64,000 nt of DNA from an uncultured Clostridia bacterium. Lineage in GTDB: Bacteria > Bacillota > Clostridia > TANB77 > CAG-508. Where the stretch lies: contig CALXPN010000002.1 in assembly GCA_944390285.1 (NCBI GenBank), positions 177,342 to 241,341 on the forward strand, given 5' to 3'. Below, piece after piece: positions 39,568-48,800 of this stretch. A program made the position numbers and the translations under genes. Under the pieces are notes generated by a model. The model saw nothing but the letters and a program-made list of their open reading frames with translations, did not search any database and was not told where the DNA came from. Position 1 is the first letter of the stretch, and the number at the start of each line of letters is the position of its first letter.

Positions 39568-39578
39568 TTAAAATTTGT

Positions 39579-40841
39579 TCAGGATAGCCAGTACATTAAG
39601 AATATAATATTTATTGTATTAAATATTAGTGAAAAAATTAATAATATAACTATTATAGAATAATATGTATTATTTTTTTCAATATTTAATTCCTTATATA
39701 TAACTTCATACTTATTTTGAATTTCACTATATAATTCTTCTAATTCTAAAGTTTTAATTAATGTTTTATAATACAATGCACCAGTATCGTCTAAAGTTAC
39801 CTCCTTATTCCATAATTTTCTAGTAAATTGTGTAAAGCTATCTCTCATTTTTACAATTACATCATATTGCCTAAATTCGGCATTAAGCTTCATTAAAAAT
39901 ATTTTTTTATATAATGCTAAAATATATAAATAAAAATATTGATTTTCATACTCATATGGTAATTTCGTATAATTATAAGTATCTATACCAGAACATATTA
40001 CATTTGAACTCATATTTGAAAGTGTAGTTTTAATATATTTAAATTTTTCAATAATATGTAAATTGTGTTCTATATTTGCTTTATTAAAATCTGAATTATA
40101 ATTACTTGGAAGAACATTTGCATATCTTAAAAAATCATTTTCGATATTCGCAAAACTTGCTTTTTCACTCCAATTACTTGTTTCTACACATACATATGAA
40201 TATGTATAAAACTGTGAATTAATTACATTTTCTCCACTACTAGTATTTTTACTTTTAGTATTTATTCCTGTAACCTGATTTATAAATTCAGAAATATCTT
40301 TTATATCATTAAAAGTATCTGTTTGAATATTTATGTTTTCATAATCTTTTAATGAAGCAAACTCAGAATTTATATCTTTAAATCTATAATTAAAATCCAA
40401 TAAATCAGTAAATTTATTTGTGTTTTCTAAGTGTGTTTTCATTGTAAAAAAACATATTCCGGTTCTAAAACATATTAATTCTATTCCTTCTATTTTGAAA
40501 AAAATTCCATTTTCTGTTCCAACTTTTCCCTGGATATCTTCTGCAAAATCATATGTAAAATATTGAACAGGATCTTTAAGTATTTTTCTTTTCTTTTCTT
40601 CTATTTTTAAATCATTAAAATCTTTTAATGCTTCTCCTCTTAATTCAAAAGTTGGAAAAAGATGTGATCTTACATTTGGTAAGAAAAAATTATATATATC
40701 TAAATCTTTTTCTTTTTCAAATATTTTATAAGAACATCTTTTGTCTTTTAATAATTTCATTATGTATTTATCATACCTTGTTTCATCTATAATATACGGA
40801 TGTATAAAATATGTATATTGATACTTTGTCATTAGTTCCAC
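39579..40841 (-). CDS. Tail-anchored protein of unknown function
   Basis: A 420-residue protein with no N-terminal signal. The first half mixes beta and alpha (residues 1-190, with RSHLFPTFELRGEALKDF and GIFFKIEGIELICFRTGICF). A Ser/Asn-rich loop follows (about 195-210), then long helices (about 245-390). One or two hydrophobic segments end the chain (about 393-418). The cytoplasmic domain with long helices before C-terminal membrane segments recalls the CorA fold, but the CorA GMN motif is missing, so I leave it unassigned. The start is GTG at 40841 with AGGTAGG 8-10 bases ahead. Next to acpS and a WG-repeat protein. Confidence 0.7.
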   Translation of the reverse strand: MELMTKYQYTYFIHPYIIDETRYDKYIMKLLKDKRCSYKIFEKEKDLDIYNFFLPNVRSHLFPTFELRGEALKDFNDLKIEEKKRKILKDPVQYFTYDFAEDIQGKVGTENGIFFKIEGIELICFRTGICFFTMKTHLENTNKFTDLLDFNYRFKDINSEFASLKDYENINIQTDTFNDIKDISEFINQVTGINTKSKNTSSGENVINSQFYTYSYVCVETSNWSEKASFANIENDFLRYANVLPSNYNSDFNKANIEHNLHIIEKFKYIKTTLSNMSSNVICSGIDTYNYTKLPYEYENQYFYLYILALYKKIFLMKLNAEFRQYDVIVKMRDSFTQFTRKLWNKEVTLDDTGALYYKTLIKTLELEELYSEIQNKYEVIYKELNIEKNNTYYSIIVILLIFSLIFNTINIIFLMYWLS

Positions 40842-40865
40842 AATTATTACCTACCTTTTCATATG

Positions 40866-42392
40866 TTACTTCGTATATACATTTATACTCAGATCATTAA
40901 ATCTATTCCATTCTCCTATAAAATCTATATACAAATAATTATCAAGATTTCTACTAGGTTCTACAATATTAGTTCCATCTGAACCCAACACTCCCCATAA
41001 ACCTTCTTTATTTACAGCACAGAATCCAAATTCATTTTGCTCTTTAGCATCATCATATATGCAATCTACAATTCTTTCACCATTTTTATTTTCATAACCA
41101 TATTTTCCATTTTCTTTTACTAAGAATAATGTATTTGTAGCCAATATTTCTTTATTAGATTTTTCCTCAAATTTAAAATTATAAAATTTATAGTCTTCTC
41201 CTTCTCTTACTCTCAAATATCCATCTTCTACATTTAATTCCGAAATTATAATATTACTTAAAACAGTATTGAAATTTGTATCTATTATATCTGTTGTATA
41301 ATCTGATTTATCTGCTTCAAAAAAATCTGCTTCTTTTATATAAGATATATTTTCATAATTAAAGTCTATTTTAGTAACATTATCTTTCCCAATTATTCCG
41401 TATTTTCCATCTCTTTGAGCTATAAAGTTTCCTGAATTTGCAAATTTTATATTTTGATATTCTGCTGGTATCACTTCATTTCCTGTTTTGTCCAAAATTC
41501 CATATAAACCATTTCTTATAATTATAAAATTATCTGACTCTATTCCTTCTATACTATCGAATCCTGAATTAAATATTGTTTCTTCTGAAGAATTTATTAC
41601 TTTTGTTTCTCCATTTTCTACTACTACATAGTATTTATTATCTGTTATTCTTTTTATATCATCATATTTTTCATCTAATATTTTTGTTTTATCTACTCCT
41701 ATTAATCCAAGTTTATTTTGATCATTTCTAACTATATAACCATTTTCATATGTATTTGAAATAGAAGATATTTCCAAATAATTTGGATCTATTATTATTC
41801 TTCCAGTACTTGAGTTTACTAATCCTTTTTTTCCATCTTTTTCAATTATAATACTTTTTTCTATTCCTGGTAATGCATAAATATTATCATATTCTGCTCG
41901 AATTAATTCTTTTCCTGAAAAATCAATTAATCCATACTTTCCATCTTTCGTATATTTTAAAACATTATCTTCATACCAGATTGTAGAATCATCTGTATTT
42001 TGTAAAGGTTCAACATTTTCATATTGTGTCAATATATCATTTCCTTGAGAATCTATAACCTTTGTTTTATATGTTTCATTATCATAATTTACATCATATG
42101 TACAAATAAAAATATCTTCATTTTTATTTGGTATTAAAATCATCTCATCATAACTTAAATTAATTACAATATTTCCTTTATTATCTATTACTCCCCATTT
42201 ACCATTCTCATATGCACTCATATATGTAGTAAGAGAAGAAACATCTTGACTTTTAGTACTTGAGCCTGTTAATAAATTCTTTAATGAAATTATAACTAAT
42301 ATAATAATTATAATTACTACTATAGTTGCAAAAACCTTTTTTTTATTTAGTTTTGGTGAATCATCATATCTTCTTCCTCTACGTCTGCTCAT
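40866..42392 (-). CDS. Membrane-anchored WG-repeat protein
   Basis: A 508-residue protein: basic N-terminus (MSRRRGRRYDDSP), one membrane helix (about 22-42) and then an extracellular beta-rich array of WG (KWG) repeats from about 58 to 490. Examples are YENGKWGVIDNKGNIVI, DGKYGLIDFSGKELI, RNGLYGILDKTGNEVI and KEGLWGVLGSDGTNIV, spaced roughly 45-60 residues. WG repeats form beta-propeller-like binding surfaces; no enzyme motif is seen. ATG at 42392 follows GGAGG by 6 bases; the longer frame has no binding site. Probably cotranscribed with the tail-anchored gene 25 bases downstream, so the two may act together. Confidence 0.85.
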   Translation of the reverse strand: MSRRRGRRYDDSPKLNKKKVFATIVVIIIIILVIISLKNLLTGSSTKSQDVSSLTTYMSAYENGKWGVIDNKGNIVINLSYDEMILIPNKNEDIFICTYDVNYDNETYKTKVIDSQGNDILTQYENVEPLQNTDDSTIWYEDNVLKYTKDGKYGLIDFSGKELIRAEYDNIYALPGIEKSIIIEKDGKKGLVNSSTGRIIIDPNYLEISSISNTYENGYIVRNDQNKLGLIGVDKTKILDEKYDDIKRITDNKYYVVVENGETKVINSSEETIFNSGFDSIEGIESDNFIIIRNGLYGILDKTGNEVIPAEYQNIKFANSGNFIAQRDGKYGIIGKDNVTKIDFNYENISYIKEADFFEADKSDYTTDIIDTNFNTVLSNIIISELNVEDGYLRVREGEDYKFYNFKFEEKSNKEILATNTLFLVKENGKYGYENKNGERIVDCIYDDAKEQNEFGFCAVNKEGLWGVLGSDGTNIVEPSRNLDNYLYIDFIGEWNRFNDLSINVYTK

Positions 42393-42482
42393 TAATACCT
42401 CCACAACATACAAATTCTTATAATATCACATATTTAATATAACATTTTAGGAGAAAAAAAACAATACTTTAGCTAATATAAT

Positions 42483-42516
42483 AAAAAAATTCCAATTCAA
42501 AATTGGAATTTTTTTA
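42483..42516 (-). terminator. Terminator of rsmI
   Basis: Stem AAAAAATTCCAATT / AATTGGAATTTTTT with a 4-base loop and T-tracts on both strands, just after the rsmI stop at 42535. Confidence 0.85.
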
Positions 42517-42534
42517 TTATATATTTATTTTAAA

Positions 42535-43368
42535 TTATAATTTTAGAAAATATTGATATATTTCATTTTTATTTACATTTCTATCTTTCGCAATTTTTTT
42601 TATAATCTCTTTTTTAGTAATACCTTGACTTTTATAAAATTCATAATGTTCTTCTAAAGTTTTAGAATTTAAATTAGAAATTTCTTTATCTTTTTCAGAT
42701 TCAGTACTTCCTTCTATTAAAATAACAAATTCTCCTTTTATTTCATCTATTTTATTTAAAATTTCTGATACCTTTCCTCTTATAAATTCTTCATGAATTT
42801 TAGTTAGTTCTCTTGCAAGTACTAAATTTCTGTCTCCCAAAATTTCTAAAATCATTTCTAAAGTATTTTTCAATTTATGAGGTGCCTCATACAATATAAT
42901 TGTTCTTGTTTCATTTTTAATTTCCTCTAATTTTTCTTTTTTATCTTTTTTTAAGGAAGATAAAAATCCTATAAAAATAAACTCTTTTGTGCTCATTCCA
43001 GAAGCAATTAATGCATTTACTAATGCACAAGCCCCTGGAATCGGAATCACTTTTATATTATTATTAACAGCTTCTCTTACTATTTCTTCTCCAGGATCTG
43101 ATATTCCTGGTGTTCCAGCATCAGAAACTAATGCTATATTTTTATTATCTAGTAATTTTTCAATTAATACTTTACTTTTACTTTTTTCTGTTTGTTTATA
43201 ATAACTTATAAGAGGTTTTGAAATATTAAAATGGTTTAATAATTTTAGTGTATGCCTTGTGTCTTCAGCTGCTATAAAATCTACTTCTTTTAATATTTTT
43301 AAAGCTCTTAATGTTATATCTTCTAGATTTCCTATTGGAGTTGCAACTAAATATAAATTTCCAGCCAT
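42535..43368 (-). CDS. rsmI: 16S rRNA (cytidine1402-2'-O)-methyltransferase
   Basis: A 277-residue RsmI of the SPOUT-like/tetrapyrrole methylase fold, which methylates C1402 in the decoding centre with S-adenosylmethionine. Seen: LYLVATPIGNLEDITLRAL at the start, AAEDTRHTLKLL, LVSDAGTPGISDPGE, VIPIPGACALVNALIASGM, and LYEAPHKLKNTL; these are the family signatures in the right order. The ATG follows AAAGGA. It lies directly downstream of the trmN6-type gene, the same pair as yabB-yabC (rsmI) in B. subtilis. Confidence 0.96.
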   Translation of the reverse strand: MAGNLYLVATPIGNLEDITLRALKILKEVDFIAAEDTRHTLKLLNHFNISKPLISYYKQTEKSKSKVLIEKLLDNKNIALVSDAGTPGISDPGEEIVREAVNNNIKVIPIPGACALVNALIASGMSTKEFIFIGFLSSLKKDKKEKLEEIKNETRTIILYEAPHKLKNTLEMILEILGDRNLVLARELTKIHEEFIRGKVSEILNKIDEIKGEFVILIEGSTESEKDKEISNLNSKTLEEHYEFYKSQGITKKEIIKKIAKDRNVNKNEIYQYFLKL

Positions 43369-43428
43369 TTTATTCCTTTATCCTTCTAATATTTTACATA
43401 TTTATTTTAACATTTATCACATTAAATT

Positions 43429-44172
43429 TCAAACTTTTCCATAAATATTCAAAATCTCATCAGTGTATTCTCCATTTTCTTTATATATTATTAATGGTTT
43501 ATCTATCTTTAAAAATTCTTTCGCATTTTTTTTAGATTTTATTAATATTAATGTAGGAGGCTCATTTATTTTTGAATGAACAAATCTGATATTTTTTGGT
43601 TCTAATTTATATTTTCTAAGTGTACACATAATATCTACAATTCTTTCTGCCCTATGTATCATATAAAATTCACCTAGTGATTTTAACAGTTTACTTGCAT
43701 TTTGAACAATATCATCTAAAGTGCATTCTACTTCATGTCTTGATATTAATTGTCTTTTATCAACACTTTTTAAACCTGTATTATTTTTCTTATATGGTGG
43801 ATTCGTAATAACTACATCAAAAATATTTTTTTCTAATATATTACATACATTTTTTACATTTATATTTAATATTTCTATTTTATTTTGAAGTTCATTTAAA
43901 GAAACACTTCTTTTAGCCATATCCGCAACTTCTTTTTGAATTTCTATGCCATATATTTTTTTCAAATTAGTTTTTTTACATAATAATAAAGATATAATTC
44001 CTGTTCCTGTTCCTATATCAACAGCAATTGCATCTTTTTTTATATTTTTAGCATAATCAGCTAAAAGAACAGCATCTATACCAAAACAAAATCCTTTTTC
44101 ATTTTGAATTATTTTTAATCCTTTATATTCTAAATCATCTATTCTTTCATCTTTTCTCAAAAAATCTTGCAA
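43429..44172 (-). CDS. trmN6: tRNA1(Val) (adenine37-N6)-methyltransferase family protein
   Basis: A 247-residue class I SAM-dependent methyltransferase of the TrmN6/YabB family. Motif I is DIGTGTGIISLLL (about 51-63) and the N6-adenine catalytic motif IV is VITNPPYKK (about 121-129). The N-terminal FCFGIDAVLLADYA is typical of this family. The start is TTG at 44172, 7 bases after AAGGAG. Upstream of rsmI in one unit. Target specificity (A37 of tRNA) comes from family knowledge. Confidence 0.88.
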   Translation of the reverse strand: MQDFLRKDERIDDLEYKGLKIIQNEKGFCFGIDAVLLADYAKNIKKDAIAVDIGTGTGIISLLLCKKTNLKKIYGIEIQKEVADMAKRSVSLNELQNKIEILNINVKNVCNILEKNIFDVVITNPPYKKNNTGLKSVDKRQLISRHEVECTLDDIVQNASKLLKSLGEFYMIHRAERIVDIMCTLRKYKLEPKNIRFVHSKINEPPTLILIKSKKNAKEFLKIDKPLIIYKENGEYTDEILNIYGKV

Positions 44173-44233
44173 TTTTTATCTCCTTATTTTTTTGTATATT
44201 TTACCACTTTTTATTATATTTATCAAATGTAGC

Positions 44234-44722
44234 CTACATATATCCTTCTACTTCATTTCCATCAACTAAAATCTTAATATTATTAACTTCCGTAAGTTCT
44301 GTTAATGTATTACTTATAGATGTTCCAATATTAAGTTTTGCAGTACCATCTAAATTAGCTTCTTCTAATTCTTTACTAAAATTTATTATAACACAACCAT
44401 TTTCAAATTTAGTTTCTAAAATACTTACTCCATCTGGAATTGTTTTTTCGTAATTAGTATTTTCTGGACCAGATATTAGTAAATTTAATATTTCATCATA
44501 TGGATCTTGTAATAATGCTTTTGAATCAATCATTCTTGTTTCTTTAGCAAGTTCACCTGTAGTTTTATCTTTAAAATACAATGCTACTATAGTTTTTCTG
44601 AGTTCAACATCATCTACCTCAGATTCTGGAGTATATTCTGTTTCTATACTTACATTCATTGCAATAAATACTCCAATTATCACAATAATTAAAACAACTA
44701 ATAAAATTATCCATTTTTGCAT
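44234..44722 (-). CDS. GerMN domain exported protein
   Basis: A 162-residue protein: N-terminal signal anchor (about 4-25) and a GerMN (sporulation/spore germination) domain (about 45-158). The domain shows TIVALYFKDKTTGEL, the DPYDEILNLLISGP block and GCVIINFSKELEEAN. Such domains occur in GerM of spore formers and in LpqB-like lipoproteins, so the protein hints at, but does not prove, a spore former. The ATG follows AAAGGAGG. It lies upstream of the trmN6-rsmI pair and diverges from the hemolysin III family gene. Confidence 0.85.
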   Translation of the reverse strand: MQKWIILLVVLIIVIIGVFIAMNVSIETEYTPESEVDDVELRKTIVALYFKDKTTGELAKETRMIDSKALLQDPYDEILNLLISGPENTNYEKTIPDGVSILETKFENGCVIINFSKELEEANLDGTAKLNIGTSISNTLTELTEVNNIKILVDGNEVEGYM

Positions 44723-44831
44723 AGCTTTTCCTCCTTTGTAAATACTATTCTTAAAACTTGTATTTATTCATCATAAAATTTTATTTATCTTGTTTTCAAA
44801 ACTAGGTTTTCTTTTTTCTTATATTATGTTA

Positions 44832-44860
44832 TTGACTATTGCATAAAACTATAGTATTAT
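44832..44860 (+). promoter_or_regulatory. Promoter of the hemolysin III family gene
   Basis: TTGACT and TATTAT with a 17-base spacer on the plus strand, about 42 bases before the ATG. Confidence 0.72.
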
Positions 44861-44902
44861 TGTATATATTATATAATGAATTATGAAAGGAGTTTACTAT
44901 AT

Positions 44903-45562
44903 ATGGCAAAAGTTAGAGACCTTGTTAGTGGTTTAACTCATTGTATAGGTGCAGGTCTATCTCTTATTGGTCTTGTTGTATTAATTGTTTTTGCAGCAAT
45001 TTGGGGAGATGCATTTGATGTGGTTTCATTTACTATTTTTGGATTAGGCTTATTTTTAATGTATCTTTTCAGTACATTATATCATTGGTTAAACATAAGT
45101 GAAAAAGCTTTAACAGTTTTCAGAAAATTTGATCATATTATGATTTACATTTTAATCGCATCTAGTTATACTCCTATATGTTTAGGTCCTTTAAGAGGTC
45201 CTTGGGGTTGGACTATATTTGGAATCGTATGGGGAATCGCAGTTTTGGGAATTGTCCTTACTTCCCTATGGATAAAAGCTCCAAGAGCTCTTACAACTAC
45301 AATTTATATTGCAATGGGATGGATAGTTATTATTGCTCTTATACCTCTTATACGTGTGTTTCAATATGCTGGTTTACTATATAGTTTAGTTTGGCTAGCT
45401 CTTGGTGGTGTTTTCTATACAATTGGTGGAATAATTTATGGATTAAAATGGCCCAAAATAAATTTTAAACACTTTGGTTTTCATGAAATTTTTCATATAT
45501 TTGTAATGCTTGGAAGTGCTTGCCAATATTGGTTTATACTAAGATATGTATTAATGATATAA
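44903..45562 (+). CDS. Hemolysin III family membrane protein (YqfA/TrhA type)
   Basis: A 219-residue, seven-helix membrane protein of the hemolysin III/PAQR family. Family marks: LTHCIGAGLSLIG in helix 1, STLYHWLN after helix 2 with the first metal-binding His, FDHIMIYILIASSYTP, and HFGFHEIFHIFVMLGSACQYWF in the last helices, which supplies the remaining His ligands. Bacterial members are linked to membrane homeostasis; haemolysis is not a general property. ATG at 44903 lies 10 bases after AAAGGAG, while the earlier ATG at 44876 has none. Monocistronic, with its own promoter and terminator. Confidence 0.92.
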   Translation: MAKVRDLVSGLTHCIGAGLSLIGLVVLIVFAAIWGDAFDVVSFTIFGLGLFLMYLFSTLYHWLNISEKALTVFRKFDHIMIYILIASSYTPICLGPLRGPWGWTIFGIVWGIAVLGIVLTSLWIKAPRALTTTIYIAMGWIVIIALIPLIRVFQYAGLLYSLVWLALGGVFYTIGGIIYGLKWPKINFKHFGFHEIFHIFVMLGSACQYWFILRYVLMI

Positions 45563-45585
45563 TTAATCTATAATAATTTAATTCT

Positions 45586-45638
45586 AAAAAACATCTTAAA
45601 TTTTATCTTGTTCAAAATTTAAGATGTTTTATTTTTTT
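45586..45638 (+). terminator. Terminator of the hemolysin III family gene
   Basis: A 17-bp stem (45586-45604 region with 45614-45630) around a 9-base loop, followed by ATTTTTTTAT on the plus strand. Confidence 0.85.
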
Positions 45639-45676
45639 ATATTTTTTATATTTTTTTAAATAGGAAAATATAAACA

Positions 45677-45705
45677 TTGACAAAATACGACAAAAGATAT
45701 AATAT
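45677..45705 (+). promoter_or_regulatory. Promoter and leader of the acyl-CoA dehydratase activase gene
   Basis: TTGACA is followed by overlapping TATAAT (15-base spacer) and TAATAT (17-base spacer). The leader to 45830 contains small inverted repeats. The only good binding site, GGAGAAAAG near 45792, is about 32-36 bases ahead of the ATG with a GTTAGA/TCTAAC hairpin between. Confidence 0.6.
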
Positions 45706-45830
45706 ACAAGATATTAAGGTATATATTTTTTATATAAATATATATTATTAATTATGGTTTATAGGTAATTCCATAAAACCTAAATAATTATAGGAGAAAA
45801 GTTAGATTTTCTAACAAATATATATATATT

Positions 45831-48800
45831 ATGAAAGAAATATTACATATTGGATTAGATATTGGATCAACAACAGTTAAAATAGTAATTTTAAATAAAG
45901 ATTTAGAACTAGTATATTCAAATTATGAAAGACACTTTTCAGATACAAAAACTACTTTATATAATGTTCTTCAAAAAGTAGTTAAAGACTACAAAGACAA
46001 CGATTTTACGATTTCTCTTACTGGTTCTGGAGCTCTTGACATAGCAAAAGTTCTTAACATCAACTTTATACAAGAAGTAATTGCTTGTAAATCTGCTGTA
46101 GAAAAATTAATACCTCAAACCGATGTAGTAATAGAGCTTGGTGGAGAAGATGCTAAAATAATATATTTTGATAAATTTATAGAGCAAAGAATGAATGGTA
46201 CTTGTGCTGGGGGTACTGGAGCATTTTTAGATCAAATGGCTTCATTATTAAATACAGATACACAAGGATTAAATGAACTTGCTAAAAACTATGAAACAAT
46301 TTATCCAATTGCTTCTCGTTGTGGTGTTTTTGCTAAAACAGATATTCAACCTTTATTAAATGAAGGAGCAAGAAAAGAAGATATTGCTGCATCTATTTTC
46401 CAAGCAGTTGTAAATCAAACAATCAGTGGTCTAGCTTGCGGTAGACCTATAAGAGGAAAAGTTGCTTTTTTAGGTGGTCCTCTAAATTATTTATCAGAGT
46501 TAAGAAAAAGATTTATAGAAACTTTAAATTTGAAGAAAGATGAAATAATTATACCAGAAAATGCTCATCTTTTAGTTGCAACTGGGGCAGCTTTTGCATC
46601 ACTTGAAACAAAACCGGTTTCTAATAATGATTTAAAAGAAAAATTAAAAGAATTTAAAACAGCAAAATTCACAGAAGGAAAAACATTAGATCCTTTATTT
46701 AAAACTGAAAAAGATTATAAAGAATTTAAAGAAAGACATGATAAAGACAAAGTAAAAAGAAAAGAATTAAAAACTTATAAAGGTGATGCCTTTTTAGGAA
46801 TAGATGCTGGATCCACAACAACTAAATTAGTTTTAATAGATAAAGAAGGGGCTCTTTTATATTCATTGTATGGAAATAATAAAGGAAATCCTTTAAAAAG
46901 TGTTATATCCATGCTAAAACAATTATATAAAGATTTACCAAAAGATGTTATTATACGTTTTAGTGGTGTAACAGGTTATGGTGAAAAACTAATACAAACT
47001 GGATTAAATGTGGACTTAAATGAAATAGAAACAATTGCTCATTATACTGCTGCACAAAAATTTTTACCTGATGTAAATAGTATTATAGATATCGGTGGAC
47101 AGGATATGAAATACATAAAATTAAAAAACAATTCTATTGATAACATTATGTTAAATGAAGCTTGTTCATCTGGTTGTGGTTCATTTTTGGAAACATTTGC
47201 AAAAAGTTTAGGTTTACCTATTGAAGAATTTGTAAAAGAAGCTATAGAATCTAAAAATCCTGTAGATTTAGGTTCTAGATGTACAGTTTTCATGAATTCT
47301 AAAATAAAACAAGCCCAAAAAGAAGGTTATTCTGTTGGGGATATTTCAAGTGGACTTTCTTATTCTATTATAAAAAATGCAATTCAAAAAGTAATGAAAG
47401 TTAGAGATGTAAAGACACTAGGAAAAAATATTGTTGTTCAAGGTGGTACATTTTATAATGATGCAGTTTTAAGAGCTTTTGAATTAATTGTAGGTAGAAA
47501 CGTAGTAAGACCAGATATTGCAGGTCTTATGGGGGCATATGGTGTTGCACTTTTAGCACAAGAACAATATAATTCAAACTTGGATATGACTTATAGATCA
47601 ACAATTTTAAAAAATGATGAATTAGATAAATTAAATATAAAAATTACTCACGTTCGTTGCAAAGGTTGTGAAAATAATTGTTTATTAACTATAAATACAT
47701 TTGAAAATGGCAAAAAATTTGTATCAGGAAATAGATGTGAAAAAGGTGCTGGTAATCAAACAGAGAAAAAAGATTTACCAAATTTATATAAATATAAATT
47801 TGAAAGATTATTCGGATACAAACCTCTTTCAGAAGCAGAAGCAACTCGTGGTACAATAGGAATTCCTAGAGTTTTAAATATGTATGAAGATTACCCTTTC
47901 TGGTTTACATTTTTAACTAAACTTAGATTTAGAGTAATTATTTCAGAAAAAAGTACTAGAAAAACATATGAAAGAGGTATGGAATCTATGCCTTCAGAAT
48001 CCGTATGTTATCCTGCAAAATTAGCTCATGGACATGTAATGAATTTATTAGATCAAGGCATAAAAACTATATTTTATCCTTGTATTCCATATTCTAGAAA
48101 AGAATATGAATCATCAGATAATCATTATAATTGTCCAATAGTAATATCTTATTCTGAAGTAATAAAAAATAATATAGATGAATTAAGAAATAAAGACATA
48201 AAATATATAAATCCATTCTTACCTATTGATGATACAAAAAATCTAGTAAAAGTAGTTTCTGAACTTGCTTGTTTTAAAGAATATAAATTTACAAAAAAAG
48301 AGTTAAAAGAAGCTGCAGAAGCTGCAGAAACAGAATATCAAAAATTTAAATCAGATGTACGTAAGAAAGGAAAAGAAACAATTAAATATATTAAAGATAA
48401 TAATCTAAGAGGAATTGTTTTAGCTGGTCGTCCATATCATGTTGATCCTGAAATAAATCATGGTATAGACACTTTAATTACTAGTTTAGGACTTTGCGTT
48501 CTTTCTGAAGATAGTATATGTGAGCCAAATCATGGTGTAAGCAAACAATTACGTGTTGTTGATCAATGGGTATTCCACTCTAGATTATATGCTGCTGCTG
48601 AATTTGTAGGAAAGCACGACTTCTTAGAAATGATTCAATTAAATTCATTTGGGTGCGGAGTAGATGCTGTTACAACTGATCAAGTAGAAGAAATTTTAAA
48701 AAGTTATGATAATATGTATACACTTATAAAAATTGATGAAATAAACAACTTAGGAGCTATTCGTATTCGTATTCGTTCTTTACTTGCTAGTATGAATAAA

